From NCBI GenBank assembly GCA_900549705.1, contig URPI01000054.1:1-12386 (forward strand): a DNA stretch of 12,386 bases. Direction: 5' to 3'. This DNA is from an uncultured Eubacteriales bacterium (GTDB taxonomy: Bacteria; Bacillota; Clostridia; Oscillospirales; Oscillospiraceae). The notes under the pieces are model-generated. The model saw only the letters and a list, made by a program, of their open reading frames with translations. It did no database searches and had not been told where the DNA came from. Below are positions 1 through 7,161 of this stretch, one piece after another (the stretch's first letter is position 1; each line of letters starts with the position of its first letter). A program made the position numbers and the translations under genes.

Positions 1-946
1 CCCGCAGCCACTGGATGGCGGCACCTGCTACGAAAATAGAGCCTTCCAGTGCATAGTTGACGCTTCCATCCAGCCCCCAGGCAATGGTGGTAACCAGCCC
101 GTTTTGGGAGCGAATGGGCTTCTTTCCGGTGTTCATCAGCAGGAATGCACCGGTTCCATAGGTACATTTGGAGTCGCCGGGCAGAAAACAGGCCTGCCCG
201 AACAATGCCGCCTGCTGATCGCCCGCTGCGCCGGAGATGGGGATGGGAGCCCCGAAAAACTGGGGTTCCGTCAGCCCATAGCAGCAGCTGGAGGGCATGG
301 GTGTGGGCAGCATGGAGCGGGGGATTTCCAGCCGGCCAAGAATATCATCATCCCATTGCAGGGTGTTGATGTTGAACAGCATGGTGCGGGAAGCGTTGGA
401 GTAGTCCGTGACATGAACCCGTCCGCCGGTCAGCTTCCAGATGAGCCAGGTTTCTACGGTTCCGAACAGCAGTTCCCCCCGCTGGGCGGCAGCCATGGCA
501 CCGGGGACGTTTTTCAGAATCCAATGGATTTTGGTGGCGGAAAAATAGGGGTCAATCACCAGCCCGGTTTTCTCTCGGATGGCTTCCGTCAGTCCCTCTG
601 CCCGCAGATGGCTGCAAATGTCCGTTGTCCGGCGGCATTGCCAAACGATGGCGTTGCACACAGGCTGACCGGTGTATTTATCCCACACAACGGTCGTTTC
701 CCTCTGGTTGGTGATGCCAATGGCGGCAATGTCTGCGGCGCTGGCGCCAATACTGGCAAGCGCCTGCCGGGCAACGGCCAGCTGAGTTTCAAAAATTTCA
801 TCCGCATCGTGCTCCACCCAGCCAGGCTGTGGGAAAATCTGGGTAAATTCCTTTTGCGCCACGGCGCAGATATCCCCCGCCTGGTTAAATAGAATGCACC
901 GGTTAGAGGTTGTCCCGGCATCCAGCGCCATGATGTATCTGGGCAT
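1..946 (-). CDS. glpK: Glycerol kinase, 3' end outside window
   Basis: FGGY-family kinase that phosphorylates glycerol to sn-glycerol 3-phosphate with ATP in the cytoplasm. I translated the minus strand from the ATG at 946; 315 codons are visible before the window edge, of roughly 500 in the family. The N-terminal phosphate-binding segment reads MALDAGTTSNRCILF (residues 6-20), followed by ITNQRETTVVWDK (78-90), the usual substrate-binding Arg-Glu pair, then NAIVWQCRRT, and later GDQQAALFGQ and TYGTGAFLLMNTG, all typical of GlpK. The visible part ends in GAAIQWLR, also a GlpK hallmark. A GGAGGG ribosome site (minus strand, 958-953) lies 6 nt upstream of the ATG. The gene starts only 14 nt after the stop of the upstream rhomboid-like gene, so the two are probably co-transcribed. 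No frame break is visible. Family assignment is very secure; only the C-terminal third is unseen. Confidence 0.97.
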   Translation of the reverse strand, partial: MPRYIMALDAGTTSNRCILFNQAGDICAVAQKEFTQIFPQPGWVEHDADEIFETQLAVARQALASIGASAADIAAIGITNQRETTVVWDKYTGQPVCNAIVWQCRRTTDICSHLRAEGLTEAIREKTGLVIDPYFSATKIHWILKNVPGAMAAAQRGELLFGTVETWLIWKLTGGRVHVTDYSNASRTMLFNINTLQWDDDILGRLEIPRSMLPTPMPSSCCYGLTEPQFFGAPIPISGAAGDQQAALFGQACFLPGDSKCTYGTGAFLLMNTGKKPIRSQNGLVTTIAWGLDGSVNYALEGSIFVAGAAIQWLR

Positions 947-960
947 TTTTGTCCCTCCTG

Positions 961-1839
961 TTACTGAATGTGGACGTGATTGTTGATGTGATCCTGGCAG
1001 TAGCAGTAGTACCCCTTGCACTTACTGCAATAGCGGAATTCCAGCTCTGGATTCGTTACATCCGTGCGGCCACACACGGTGCAGCGATGGTTATAGTTCT
1101 GCTGTTCCTTCTCCTGCTGGGTTTTTGGGGTGACATGGAAGTGGATAACCTTCGGCCCCTTGGCCTTGGGCTTCGCCCGGAAAAGCTTTTGCAGCTTCAG
1201 GCGGAAGCTGAGGGGGAAGATGTTCAGCACGTCAGCGCCAAAGAACAAAAAGTAGTTGGCAATGGCAATGATGGGGAACAGGTTATAGGGGAAACGGTTC
1301 TGAATCACCGAGAGGAGCACCAGCACCAGCTCTAAAATGGCAAAGAACCACGCCTTAATGGGAATAATCATCATGAACAGGAACGTGGCATCGGGGAACA
1401 TGGTGGCGTAAGCCAAAAACAGGCTGGTGTTCAAGTGGCTGGCATCGGCGCGGCAGCCGGGGATGAGCATACAGAAAATATCCATCATCACCACGCCGGA
1501 CAAATAAAAGAGGTTAAATCGCAATGTGCCCCAGCTGCGTTCAATCACCATACCAATGGAATAGAAGCAGAACAGGCTGATGGCTACCAGCAGCAAATCC
1601 AACCCGCCGCCCATGCCGCTGTAGGTGGTCAGAGGGTAGGTGAACAGCCGCCAGATCTGCCCCTTGAGGATGGAAGCCCGGTCAAAGCACAGCAGGTAGT
1701 AAAGAAAATAATTCTGGGCAAACATACTCAGTAAATACACAACGGCGTTGCCGATGCAGATGTAGAGCATGAGATTGCGGATGCCTTTGTTCCGGTTGCG
1801 CAGGCAGAACCGCTCAAAATTTCTGCGTAGGTTTTTCAA
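961..1839 (-). CDS. Rhomboid-like membrane protein with C-terminal zinc-ribbon-like tail
   Basis: About 292-295 residues with five to six hydrophobic segments (roughly residues 26-54, 84-103, 112-130, 140-165, 167-182, 190-208), then a basic linker and a Cys/His-rich tail. GQIWRLFTYPLTT at the second segment resembles the WR-motif loop of rhomboids, and the run LAYATMFPDATFLF followed by IPIKAWFF resembles rhomboid TM4-TM5. The GxSG motif is not preserved (the region reads LNTSLF) and no His appears in the last helix (AIANYFLFFG), so this is probably an inactive rhomboid/Derlin-like protein. The tail has CTVC, CSKC, CYC and HxxxHxH, a probable metal-binding module in the cytoplasm. The longest frame starts at a TTG at 1848 directly abutting AGGAG (1853-1849); the second TTG at 1839 sits 9 nt from it and is the better start. 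It is the first gene of a likely unit with glpK. Exact function unknown. Confidence 0.8.
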   Translation of the reverse strand: MKNLRRNFERFCLRNRNKGIRNLMLYICIGNAVVYLLSMFAQNYFLYYLLCFDRASILKGQIWRLFTYPLTTYSGMGGGLDLLLVAISLFCFYSIGMVIERSWGTLRFNLFYLSGVVMMDIFCMLIPGCRADASHLNTSLFLAYATMFPDATFLFMMIIPIKAWFFAILELVLVLLSVIQNRFPYNLFPIIAIANYFLFFGADVLNIFPLSFRLKLQKLFRAKPKAKGPKVIHFHVTPKTQQEKEQQNYNHRCTVCGRTDVTNPELEFRYCSKCKGYYCYCQDHINNHVHIQ

Positions 1840-1871
1840 ATAACTCAACTCCTAAAATTCGGTTGCCATCT

Positions 1872-1900
1872 ATTTTACCAGCACTTTTCTCAAAAGTCCA
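1872..1900 (-). promoter_or_regulatory. Candidate promoter for rhomboid-like gene and glpK
   Basis: On the minus strand TGGACT (1900-1895), a 17-nt spacer and TAAAAT (1877-1872) make a plausible housekeeping promoter about 33 nt upstream of the TTG start. The -35 matches 4 of 6 consensus positions and the -10 matches 5 of 6. It is divergent from the metK promoter. Confidence 0.45.
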
Positions 1901-1940
1901 TATCGTATTTGTGAACAATGGAGGAAAGTTTCGCGCCTAC

Positions 1941-1968
1941 TTGACAAAGGATGATTTGTGTATATAAT
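1941..1968 (+). promoter_or_regulatory. metK promoter
   Basis: Perfect TTGACA (1941-1946), 16-nt spacer and perfect TATAAT (1963-1968). Initiation is expected near 1975, about 23 nt before the SAM-I aptamer, so the riboswitch lies fully in the leader RNA. Confidence 0.85.
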
Positions 1969-1997
1969 AAACTCAAAACATGAAAATTGCATACAAG

Positions 1998-2130
1998 CCT
2001 TATCAAGAGCGGTGGAGGGAACGGCCCGATGAAACCCAGCAACCTGTCAATCAAGGTGCTAAATCCGGCGGCAACGAAAGATGAGGATTCGATATTTGCG
2101 CACATCGAATCTTCGGTGTGCGGTTTTTTT
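1998..2130 (+). promoter_or_regulatory. SAM-I (S-box) riboswitch with terminator, controls metK
   Basis: The aptamer shows the S-box core: CTTATCAAGAGCGGTGGAGG from 1999, then GGCCCGATGAAACCCAGCAA, AAGGTGCTAAATCC and GAAAGATGAG. P1 pairs CCTTATC (1998-2004) with GATGAGG (2080-2086), one G-U. The terminator stem is 10 bp, 2099-2108 with 2113-2122 (loop ATCT), followed by seven T (2124-2130). An antiterminator of 11 bp pairs 2083-2093 with 2104-2114 and is exclusive of both P1 and the terminator. By the known mechanism, bound S-adenosylmethionine stabilises P1, frees the terminator and switches the gene off. Placed before SAM synthetase this is product feedback. The covering minus-strand frame of 71 codons is not credible. 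Confidence 0.97.
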
Positions 2131-2168
2131 GTTTACTTGTTTTTCTGCGTATAGAGAAAGGAATTATC

Positions 2169-3308
2169 ATGGAAAAAAGAATTTTCACCTCTGAATGTGT
2201 AACCAATGGCCACCCCGATAAGGTGGCGGACTCCATTTCCGATGCCATCCTGGATGCCTGTCTTGCCCAGGATCCCAATTCCCGTGTCGCCTGTGAGACC
2301 ATGGTCACTACCAACTTCTGCCTCATCTGCGGCGAAATCACCACCAGCGCCAAGGTGGATTATCCCAGCGTTGCCCGGGAAGCCATCCGCAGAATCGGTT
2401 ATGTCTACCCCGGTGACGGCTTCGATGCCGACACGGTGGAGATTCAGTGCCGCATCCACACCCAGTCTGCCGATATCGCCATGGGCACCAATGACCAGGT
2501 GGGCGGTGCCGGTGACCAGGGCATGATGTTTGGCGGTGCCTGCACCCAGACCCCGGAGCTGATGCCTATGCCCATTGCGCTGGCTCGTGCCCTGTCTAAT
2601 CGGCTGACCGAGTGCATTCACGAAAACAAAAAGCTGCGTGCCGATGGCAAGACTCAGGTCTCCGTGGAATTTGATGAGGATGGCAACGTGGTTGGCGTTG
2701 ATACGGTGGTGGTGTCCGTGATGCACAGTGCTGATTTCCCCATGGAGGAGCTGCGCAAGTACATTGCTGACGAAGTGATTGCCCCTGTCCTTGCAAAGTA
2801 CGGCTTCCGTATGGAGGATGTGAACCACATCTACATCAATCCCACTGGCAATTTTGTTATTGGCGGTCCCAATGGCGATACCGGTCTGACGGGCAGAAAG
2901 ATCATTGTGGATACCTACGGCGGCTATTTCTCCCATGGCGGCGGTGCATTCTCCGGCAAGGATCCCACCAAGGTTGACCGCAGTGCTGCCTATCTGGCGC
3001 GCTACATGGCCAAAAACCTGGTGGCAGCCGGTCTGGCAACCAAGGTGCAGGTGCAGCTGGCCTACGCCATCGGCGTGGCAGAGCCTGTCTCTGTCCGTGT
3101 GGATTCCTTTGGCACTGGTGTTATCCCTGAGGAGCAGATGACGGAACTGCTGCGCAAGACCGTGGATATGACCCCTGCCGGAATCATCAAGCGCTTTGAC
3201 CTGCGCCGTCCCATCTATGCAGACACCGCTGCCAAGGGTCACTTCGGTGTGGAAGGCCGTCCCTGGGAGCGTACTGATTTGGCTGAGGAACTGAAGCAGC
3301 TGATTTGA
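2169..3308 (+). CDS. metK: S-adenosylmethionine synthetase (methionine adenosyltransferase)
   Basis: Makes S-adenosylmethionine from methionine and ATP, releasing phosphate and pyrophosphate; cytosolic, normally a homotetramer needing Mg and K ions. The 379-residue protein is near the usual 380-400. Visible signatures: VTNGHPDK (11-18, catalytic His15 and Asp17 by analogy with E. coli His14/Asp16), GEITT (55-59), GAGDQG (113-118), and GGGAFSGKDP (257-266), followed by KVDRSAAY and the C-terminal DLRRPIY. VTNGHPDK has Asn where VTEGHPDK is usual, a minor change. The ATG at 2169 is chosen because AAAGGA lies about 6 nt upstream; the frame opens earlier at 2118, but that stretch lies inside the riboswitch terminator. 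Expression is controlled by the SAM-I riboswitch upstream. The hydrolase gene begins about 96 nt downstream with no strong terminator between, so it may be co-transcribed. Confidence 0.98.
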   Translation: MEKRIFTSECVTNGHPDKVADSISDAILDACLAQDPNSRVACETMVTTNFCLICGEITTSAKVDYPSVAREAIRRIGYVYPGDGFDADTVEIQCRIHTQSADIAMGTNDQVGGAGDQGMMFGGACTQTPELMPMPIALARALSNRLTECIHENKKLRADGKTQVSVEFDEDGNVVGVDTVVVSVMHSADFPMEELRKYIADEVIAPVLAKYGFRMEDVNHIYINPTGNFVIGGPNGDTGLTGRKIIVDTYGGYFSHGGGAFSGKDPTKVDRSAAYLARYMAKNLVAAGLATKVQVQLAYAIGVAEPVSVRVDSFGTGVIPEEQMTELLRKTVDMTPAGIIKRFDLRRPIYADTAAKGHFGVEGRPWERTDLAEELKQLI

Positions 3309-3404
3309 TGACGCTGCGAACATAGTACGGATACGTTGGATCCCGAACACGCCCGGTGACGATTGACGCAGGAAACCGTTGCGTTTTGAATGGGGGAAAG
3401 TACA

Positions 3405-4028
3405 TTGGAATACATTTATCTGCATGGCCTGGGGCAAACGGCAAGCAGCTGGCAGCCGGTGCTTCAAGCGCGCTCCCTCCCCGGAACAAGCCGGTGCCTG
3501 GATTTGGTGGAGCTTTTGAGGGGGCAGGAGGCAAGCTATCAGAACCTCTATGCTGCTTTTTCACGTCAGTGCCAGCAGACGGCGGGAAAAGTAACGCTTT
3601 GCGGCTTGTCCCTGGGCGCGGTGCTGGCACTGAACTACGCCATTGACCATCCAGAGGGGGTGGAGGCGCTGGTGCTGATTGCCCCGCAGTATAAAATGCC
3701 CAAAAAGCTGCTGTGGCTGCAAAATTTGATGTTCCGTTTTATGCCGGAATCCCAATTCCAGGAAACCGGATTCAAGAAAAAGGACTTTGTTTCCCTGTGT
3801 CAGACAGCGGCGGTGCTGGATTTCACCGATTCTCTGGGGGCGGTGCAATGCCCCACGCTGGTGGTTTGCGGAGCAAAGGACAGCGCCAATCGAAGGGCGG
3901 CAGGGGAGCTGGCAGTCCTGCTTCCCCATGCCAGTCTCATGGAAGTTCCGGGGGCAGGGCACGAGGTAAATACCCAGGCGCCGGAGGCTCTGGCAGAAAT
4001 CCTACAGCGGTTTTATGCACATCTGTAA
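3405..4028 (+). CDS. Alpha/beta hydrolase
   Basis: A small (about 207-residue) alpha/beta-hydrolase-fold protein, likely a cytosolic esterase or lipase-like enzyme of unknown substrate. The first strand and oxyanion loop read YIYLHGLGQTASSW; the nucleophile elbow is CGLSLGA with Ser74, the acid is Asp164 in VVCGAKDSA, and the base is His191 in VPGAGHEV (numbered from the ATG at 3390; subtract 5 for the start chosen). All three triad residues are in the expected order and spacing. The cap region (about 104-140) is short. Two starts compete: ATG 3390, and TTG 3405, which has GGGGGA (3392-3397) 7 nt upstream; the latter is preferred because the fold begins immediately after it. It lies downstream of metK and ends just before a strong terminator. 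No methionine-pathway role can be claimed from the sequence. Confidence 0.85.
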   Translation: MEYIYLHGLGQTASSWQPVLQARSLPGTSRCLDLVELLRGQEASYQNLYAAFSRQCQQTAGKVTLCGLSLGAVLALNYAIDHPEGVEALVLIAPQYKMPKKLLWLQNLMFRFMPESQFQETGFKKKDFVSLCQTAAVLDFTDSLGAVQCPTLVVCGAKDSANRRAAGELAVLLPHASLMEVPGAGHEVNTQAPEALAEILQRFYAHL

Positions 4029-4031
4029 CAA

Positions 4032-4067
4032 AAAAGGCAGAGCGTCGGGGTTGGCGCTCTGCCTTTT
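4032..4067 (+). terminator. Intrinsic terminator after the hydrolase gene
   Basis: Stem GGCAGAGCG (4036-4044) with CGCTCTGCC (4055-4063), loop of 10 nt, flanked by AAAA before and TTTT after, so it could also work on the other strand. It starts 8 nt after the stop codon. Confidence 0.88.
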
Positions 4068-4091
4068 GGAAAAATCTTTGGAGCTGAGATA

Positions 4092-4445
4092 ATGAACCGC
4101 GTGGAATTATCGGAATATATACAAAATCGCTACAGCGCCTCGCCGGATTTCTCTTGGGCAAAGTACCCCAGCTATGAGGTCTTTCGCCACGGCAGCAACC
4201 AAAAGTGGTTTGCGGTTATTATGGAGATACCCAGCAAGAAGCTGGGGCTGGACGGCGAGGAATGCTTGCAGGCGGTGAACCTGAAGTGCGCCCCGATTTT
4301 GATTGGCTCCCTGCTGGAAGAAGCGGGCTTTTTCCCCGGTTACCACATGAACAAGGAACACTGGATTACGGCTGCCTTGGATGGCAGGATCCCGGATGAA
4401 AAGCTCAAGATTTTACTGGATATGAGCTTCGATGCCACCCTGTGA
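4092..4445 (+). CDS. MmcQ/YjbR-family (CyaY-like fold) protein
   Basis: A 117-residue protein of the MmcQ/YjbR family (formerly DUF419), which has a double-wing DNA-binding-like fold and poorly defined function. Signatures are the central FRHGSNQKWFAVI (31-43), LKCAP (64-68) and the C-terminal NKEHWITAALDG (87-98) followed by the usual closing helix (PDEKLKILLDMSF). Length matches the family. The ATG at 4092 has GGAG (4080-4083) 8 nt upstream. It stands alone between two hairpins, 63 nt after the hydrolase gene and convergent with dpaB; no promoter stands out, so it may depend on read-through of the terminator at 4032-4067. Confidence 0.85.
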   Translation: MNRVELSEYIQNRYSASPDFSWAKYPSYEVFRHGSNQKWFAVIMEIPSKKLGLDGEECLQAVNLKCAPILIGSLLEEAGFFPGYHMNKEHWITAALDGRIPDEKLKILLDMSFDATL

Positions 4446-4459
4446 GAAATCTGAATGAA

Positions 4460-4490
4460 CCCTCCCGGTCAAAGTCGCCGGGAGGGGTTT
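4460..4490 (+). terminator. Terminator between convergent genes
   Basis: CCCTCCCGG (4460-4468) pairs with CCGGGAGGG (4478-4486) around a 9-nt loop, with GTTT following on plus. It sits in the 46 nt between the MmcQ-family and dpaB stops and probably serves both strands, although the T-run is short either way. Confidence 0.75.
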
Positions 4491-4491
4491 G

Positions 4492-5052
4492 TTACAGCAG
4501 CACAGGCTGCATTTGCCTCCCCTGGACGGCAAGCTCCACCGCCTGGGGAATCAGATCAAAATGGGCAACCAGGGATGTTGGTTTCTGCTCCGGGTCATCC
4601 TGCCCATAGGGAATAAAAAAGTATTGCTTACGTGCCATCAGGCGGCCAATATTCTCTGCCGCACCGGCCAGCCCATCATTGGTGGAGACGGCAACCAGCA
4701 CCGGCCTGCCGTTTCGCAAATGGCTTTTTGCCGCCATGGTCACTGGGGTGTCCGCAATGCTGTGGCTGAGCTTTGCCAGGGTGTTCCCGGTGCAGGGAGC
4801 AATCACCAGAATATCCAGTAGTTTCTTTGGCCCGATAGGCTCTGCCTCGGCGATGGTTTTGATGACCGTTTGCCCGCAAATTTCCTCCGCACGTTCCAGA
4901 AATTCGCTTGCTTTTCCAAACCTGGAATCCGTGGTGGCGGACACAAAGGAAAAAATCGGGTATACCGTGTGCTTCTTTGCCAGCGCCTCCACCACCGGGA
5001 AAACTTTTGAAAAGGTGCAGAATGACCCGCACATTGCAAATCCAATATTCAT
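4492..5052 (-). CDS. dpaB: Dipicolinate synthase subunit B
   Basis: Flavoprotein-like subunit (SpoVFB/DpaB) that works with DpaA to oxidise the tetrahydrodipicolinate-derived intermediate of lysine biosynthesis to dipicolinic acid, the spore-core chelator; expected in the mother cell late in sporulation. The 186-residue length fits the family. It starts GFAMCGSFCTFSK (4-16), the flavoprotein-type first strand and loop, and has IAPCTGNTLAKLSHSIADTP and KSHLRNGRPVLVAVSTNDGL, the conserved middle of DpaB. Its ATG overlaps the dpaA stop by 4 nt (ATGA), which indicates translational coupling. The family call is secure; cofactor binding is not demonstrable here. Confidence 0.95.
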   Translation of the reverse strand: MNIGFAMCGSFCTFSKVFPVVEALAKKHTVYPIFSFVSATTDSRFGKASEFLERAEEICGQTVIKTIAEAEPIGPKKLLDILVIAPCTGNTLAKLSHSIADTPVTMAAKSHLRNGRPVLVAVSTNDGLAGAAENIGRLMARKQYFFIPYGQDDPEQKPTSLVAHFDLIPQAVELAVQGRQMQPVLL

Positions 5053-5807
5053 ATCCGTTCCTCCTGTAGCCGGTGCAAAAGGGTGTCCGCAATCAGCTTG
5101 CCGGAGCTTTCCGGCACATAGATTCCGGGCAGTCCCCGCGCCGGAATAACGTCATCCCCTGCAATGCCGGGCAGGGATGCCAGTTCGATTTTCAGGCAGT
5201 TTCTGCATTGGGCGGAAACCGCCTCCGGTATCATCATTCCCGGTGCGGTGTTATAAAGAATGCGGAAGTTTCCAATTGCACCGTCCAGGTCTTCCCGGTG
5301 TAACGGATGCAGCCCAAAGGAGGCGGCTTCTGCCAGATGGGCTTCACTGCGGGAGAGAACGGAAACAACTGCGCCGCAGCCCTGCAACAGCCGCGCCAGG
5401 TGTTTTCCAATCCGCCCCCAGCCAATTACCAGGACATTTGTTCCGCGCAGGGAAAATGCGGTTTTCTCAGCGGTGACCCGCAGGGCACAGGCAGCAGTCA
5501 GTGCCGCGTTTTCGTATAAGTACCCTTCGTCCTTCAATAAATCCAGGCTTTGGTATTCATCGGGAATCTGGCCGTCCAGATTGCCGCCAATCAGAATGAT
5601 TTGGGGCGGCAGCAGCTCCAGAAGAGAACGCAGTGTCTTGCCGCTTTTTAAGATTCCCGGACTGGAAAAGCTGGGAACATCCATCAGCAGGTGCGTTGCC
5701 TCCGGGGTCACATGGTCGGTAACCGGGATTCCCCGTGCCGCAAGAATCCGAGCCGCCTCGTGGCAGGCTTGGGTGCAGCCAACGGGGTATAGTAGCAATT
5801 GTTCCAT
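5049..5807 (-). CDS. dpaA: Dipicolinate synthase subunit A
   Basis: NAD(P)-dependent dehydrogenase-like subunit (SpoVFA/DpaA) of dipicolinate synthase, required for spore calcium-dipicolinate. The Rossmann nucleotide-binding loop is VLVIGWGRIGKHLARLL (125-141), followed by SVLSRSEAHL, ILYNTAPGMMIP, LKIELASLPG and GLPGIYVPESSGKLIADTL, which closely track the C-terminal half of the Bacillus protein. At 252 residues it is about 45 shorter than the Bacillus protein (about 297), and the N-terminal domain (MEQLLLYPVGCTQACH) differs from the usual GGDxR start, so this is a short Clostridia-type form. ATG 5807 has AGGAG (5821-5817) 9 nt upstream. Presence of dpaAB is the best evidence that the organism makes endospores. 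Confidence 0.93.
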   Translation of the reverse strand: MEQLLLYPVGCTQACHEAARILAARGIPVTDHVTPEATHLLMDVPSFSSPGILKSGKTLRSLLELLPPQIILIGGNLDGQIPDEYQSLDLLKDEGYLYENAALTAACALRVTAEKTAFSLRGTNVLVIGWGRIGKHLARLLQGCGAVVSVLSRSEAHLAEAASFGLHPLHREDLDGAIGNFRILYNTAPGMMIPEAVSAQCRNCLKIELASLPGIAGDDVIPARGLPGIYVPESSGKLIADTLLHRLQEERI

Positions 5808-5827
5808 CTTGAATCACTCCTGTGCTC

Positions 5828-5856
5828 CACCATATGCGCCGTTTGTGCCGCCTGTG
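5828..5856 (-). promoter_or_regulatory. Possible sporulation (SigK-like) promoter of dpaAB
   Basis: On the minus strand CATATGGT (5836-5829) fits the late mother-cell sigma-K -10 pattern CATAnnnT, with an AC about 17 nt upstream. In Bacillus spoVF is known to be SigK-dependent. The leader would be only about 15 nt and the match is short, so this is weak. Confidence 0.25.
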
Positions 5857-5865
5857 ACGGGGGAC

Positions 5866-5893
5866 TTGATTTTTCTCATTCTTCCTGTATAAT
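5866..5893 (+). promoter_or_regulatory. Promoter of the DUF4364 gene
   Basis: TTGATT (5866-5871), 16-nt spacer, perfect TATAAT (5888-5893), about 50 nt upstream of the ATG at 5945 and divergent from dpaA. Confidence 0.8.
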
Positions 5894-5944
5894 ATTCTTG
5901 GGTGTATCTACTCAGATGGAAACGCCCTGAAGGGAGGAATCAAT

Positions 5945-6487
5945 ATGCAGCGATTGGGCTTTATTCACGATATGCTGGATGTGAAGGTACTCATTCTGTT
6001 TGTCATGTCCAAGGTCGATTATCCGGCCACCGGCCAGCAGATTTATGAATTGTGCCTCCAGGATGATTGCGTGAGCTATTTTGATATTTATGCTGCGCTT
6101 CCGCAGCTGGTTAAATCCGGCCATTTGGTTGAAAAGGAGAAAGACCTTTATGCCATTACCGAAAAGGGCAGGGCAGACGGGGCGCTGACCCAGGACTCCA
6201 TTGCCTACACCGTCCGGTGCAAGGCGGAGAACGCCGTTGATCGCTTCAACCGGCAGCTGCGCCGCAGCAGCTACGTCAAAACGCAGGTCATTCCCCGGGA
6301 AACCGGCGAAAGCTCTGTTATCATGGCGTTGGATGATGAAACCGGAAATCTGATGACGTTGGAGCTGATGGCCCCCAACCAGCGCCAGGCAGTGCGCCTG
6401 GGCAAGTTCTTTGAAAAAAAGGCCGAGAAGCTTTATAATATGATTATGGCAGAACTTTTAGAGGAGGAGGACGAAACGGAAGCCTGA
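5945..6487 (+). CDS. DUF4364-family winged-helix protein
   Basis: A 180-residue protein of the DUF4364 family found in Clostridia; function undefined. The N-terminal two fifths (about 8-78) read as a winged helix: LDVKVLILFVMSKV, then a turn, GQQIYELC, a recognition-type helix YFDIYAALPQLVKSGHLVEK and a wing DLYAITEKGR. This is the layout of PadR/MarR-like regulators, so a DNA-binding role is a reasonable inference only. The rest is alpha/beta with an acidic C-terminus (LLEEEDETEA). GGGAGG (5932-5937) precedes the ATG by 7 nt, and a good promoter lies upstream. It ends 78 nt before hpf, which has its own promoter. Confidence 0.85.
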   Translation: MQRLGFIHDMLDVKVLILFVMSKVDYPATGQQIYELCLQDDCVSYFDIYAALPQLVKSGHLVEKEKDLYAITEKGRADGALTQDSIAYTVRCKAENAVDRFNRQLRRSSYVKTQVIPRETGESSVIMALDDETGNLMTLELMAPNQRQAVRLGKFFEKKAEKLYNMIMAELLEEEDETEA

Positions 6488-6491
6488 CCCC

Positions 6492-6520
6492 TTGCCGGTG
6501 TGCCAAAATCGTGGTATAGT
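6492..6520 (+). promoter_or_regulatory. Promoter of hpf
   Basis: TTGCCG (6492-6497), 17-nt spacer, TATAGT (6515-6520). The expected start near 6527 leaves a leader of about 40 nt before the ATG at 6566. Confidence 0.65.
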
Positions 6521-6565
6521 ATAAGTACCCCGGGAGAACCGGTACATAGAAAGGAGCTGCCGCAT

Positions 6566-7105
6566 ATGAAGTTTCAGTTTAGTGAAAAGAAAGTCAAGCT
6601 TCCTGAGAAGGTACACCAGTACGCCGAGAAGAAAGTGATGAAGCTTTCCCGTTACTTCGAGGATGATGCAGAAGCCTTGATTGTTTTCTCTGTGGAGAAG
6701 AACAGAAATAAAGCAGAGCTCACCGTCCACGGTGCAGGAACCTGGTTCCGCGCCTCTGAGAGCACTTCCGATATGTTCGCCTCCATTGATGCAGCGGTTG
6801 CCACCATCGAAGGCCAAATTCGCAAGAATAAAACCCGCCTTGCCCGGCGGCTGCGCCAGGATGCTTTCGTCCGCAGTGTCCAGGAGGAAACGTCCTTTGC
6901 CCCCGATGAGCCGGAGGAGAACTTTACCATCACTCGCGTCAAGCATTTCAATATGCGCGCCATGACGCGGGAAGAGGCTGTCTTGCAGATGAATCTGCTG
7001 GAGCACAATTTCTTCGCATTCCGTGATGAGGACAACGGCGGATGCTTCGCCGTGGTGTATAAGAGAAATGATGGCGGCTACGGCGTGATTGACGACGAAG
7101 CGTAA
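6566..7105 (+). CDS. hpf: Ribosome hibernation-promoting factor, long form (HPF/RaiA family)
   Basis: Binds the 30S subunit and dimerises 70S ribosomes into inactive 100S particles in stationary phase. The 179-residue protein has the two-domain long form: an N-terminal S30AE/RaiA domain (1-105; KLPEKVHQYAEKKVMKLSRYF, AELTVHGAGTWFRA, DMFASIDAAVATIEGQIRKNK), a linker, and a C-terminal dimerisation domain (122-178; VKHFNMRAMTREEAVLQMNL, HNFFAFRDEDNGGCFAVVYKR, DGGYGVID). ATG 6566 is chosen over the frame start at 6500 because AAGGAG (6551-6556) is well placed and the family begins here; the upstream 22 codons contain the promoter. A terminator follows 10 nt after the stop. The next gene region is the CRISPR locus, so hpf marks the end of the conserved chromosome on this side. 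Confidence 0.95.
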   Translation: MKFQFSEKKVKLPEKVHQYAEKKVMKLSRYFEDDAEALIVFSVEKNRNKAELTVHGAGTWFRASESTSDMFASIDAAVATIEGQIRKNKTRLARRLRQDAFVRSVQEETSFAPDEPEENFTITRVKHFNMRAMTREEAVLQMNLLEHNFFAFRDEDNGGCFAVVYKRNDGGYGVIDDEA

Positions 7106-7115
7106 ATAAAAAGCT

Positions 7116-7146
7116 GGGGCTGCCTTTTTTGGCAGCCCCGATTTTG
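7116..7146 (+). terminator. Terminator after hpf
   Basis: GGGGCTGCC (7116-7124) pairs perfectly with GGCAGCCCC (7131-7139), loop TTTTTT, followed by GATTTT. Confidence 0.85.
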
Positions 7147-7161
7147 CAGCCCGGAAGGGTT

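Noticed and set aside
104..892. 262-codon plus-strand open frame
   Set aside because: Antisense to glycerol kinase, which reads without break on minus; no ribosome site and no recognisable domain.
3366..3387. Weak hairpin ACGCA/TGCGT with TTTT between metK and the hydrolase gene
   Set aside because: Stem of only 5 bp, overlapping the next gene's start region; too weak to call a terminator.
2133..3467. 444-codon minus-strand open frame across metK
   Set aside because: Antisense shadow of a clear metK; includes the riboswitch terminator region and shows no domain.
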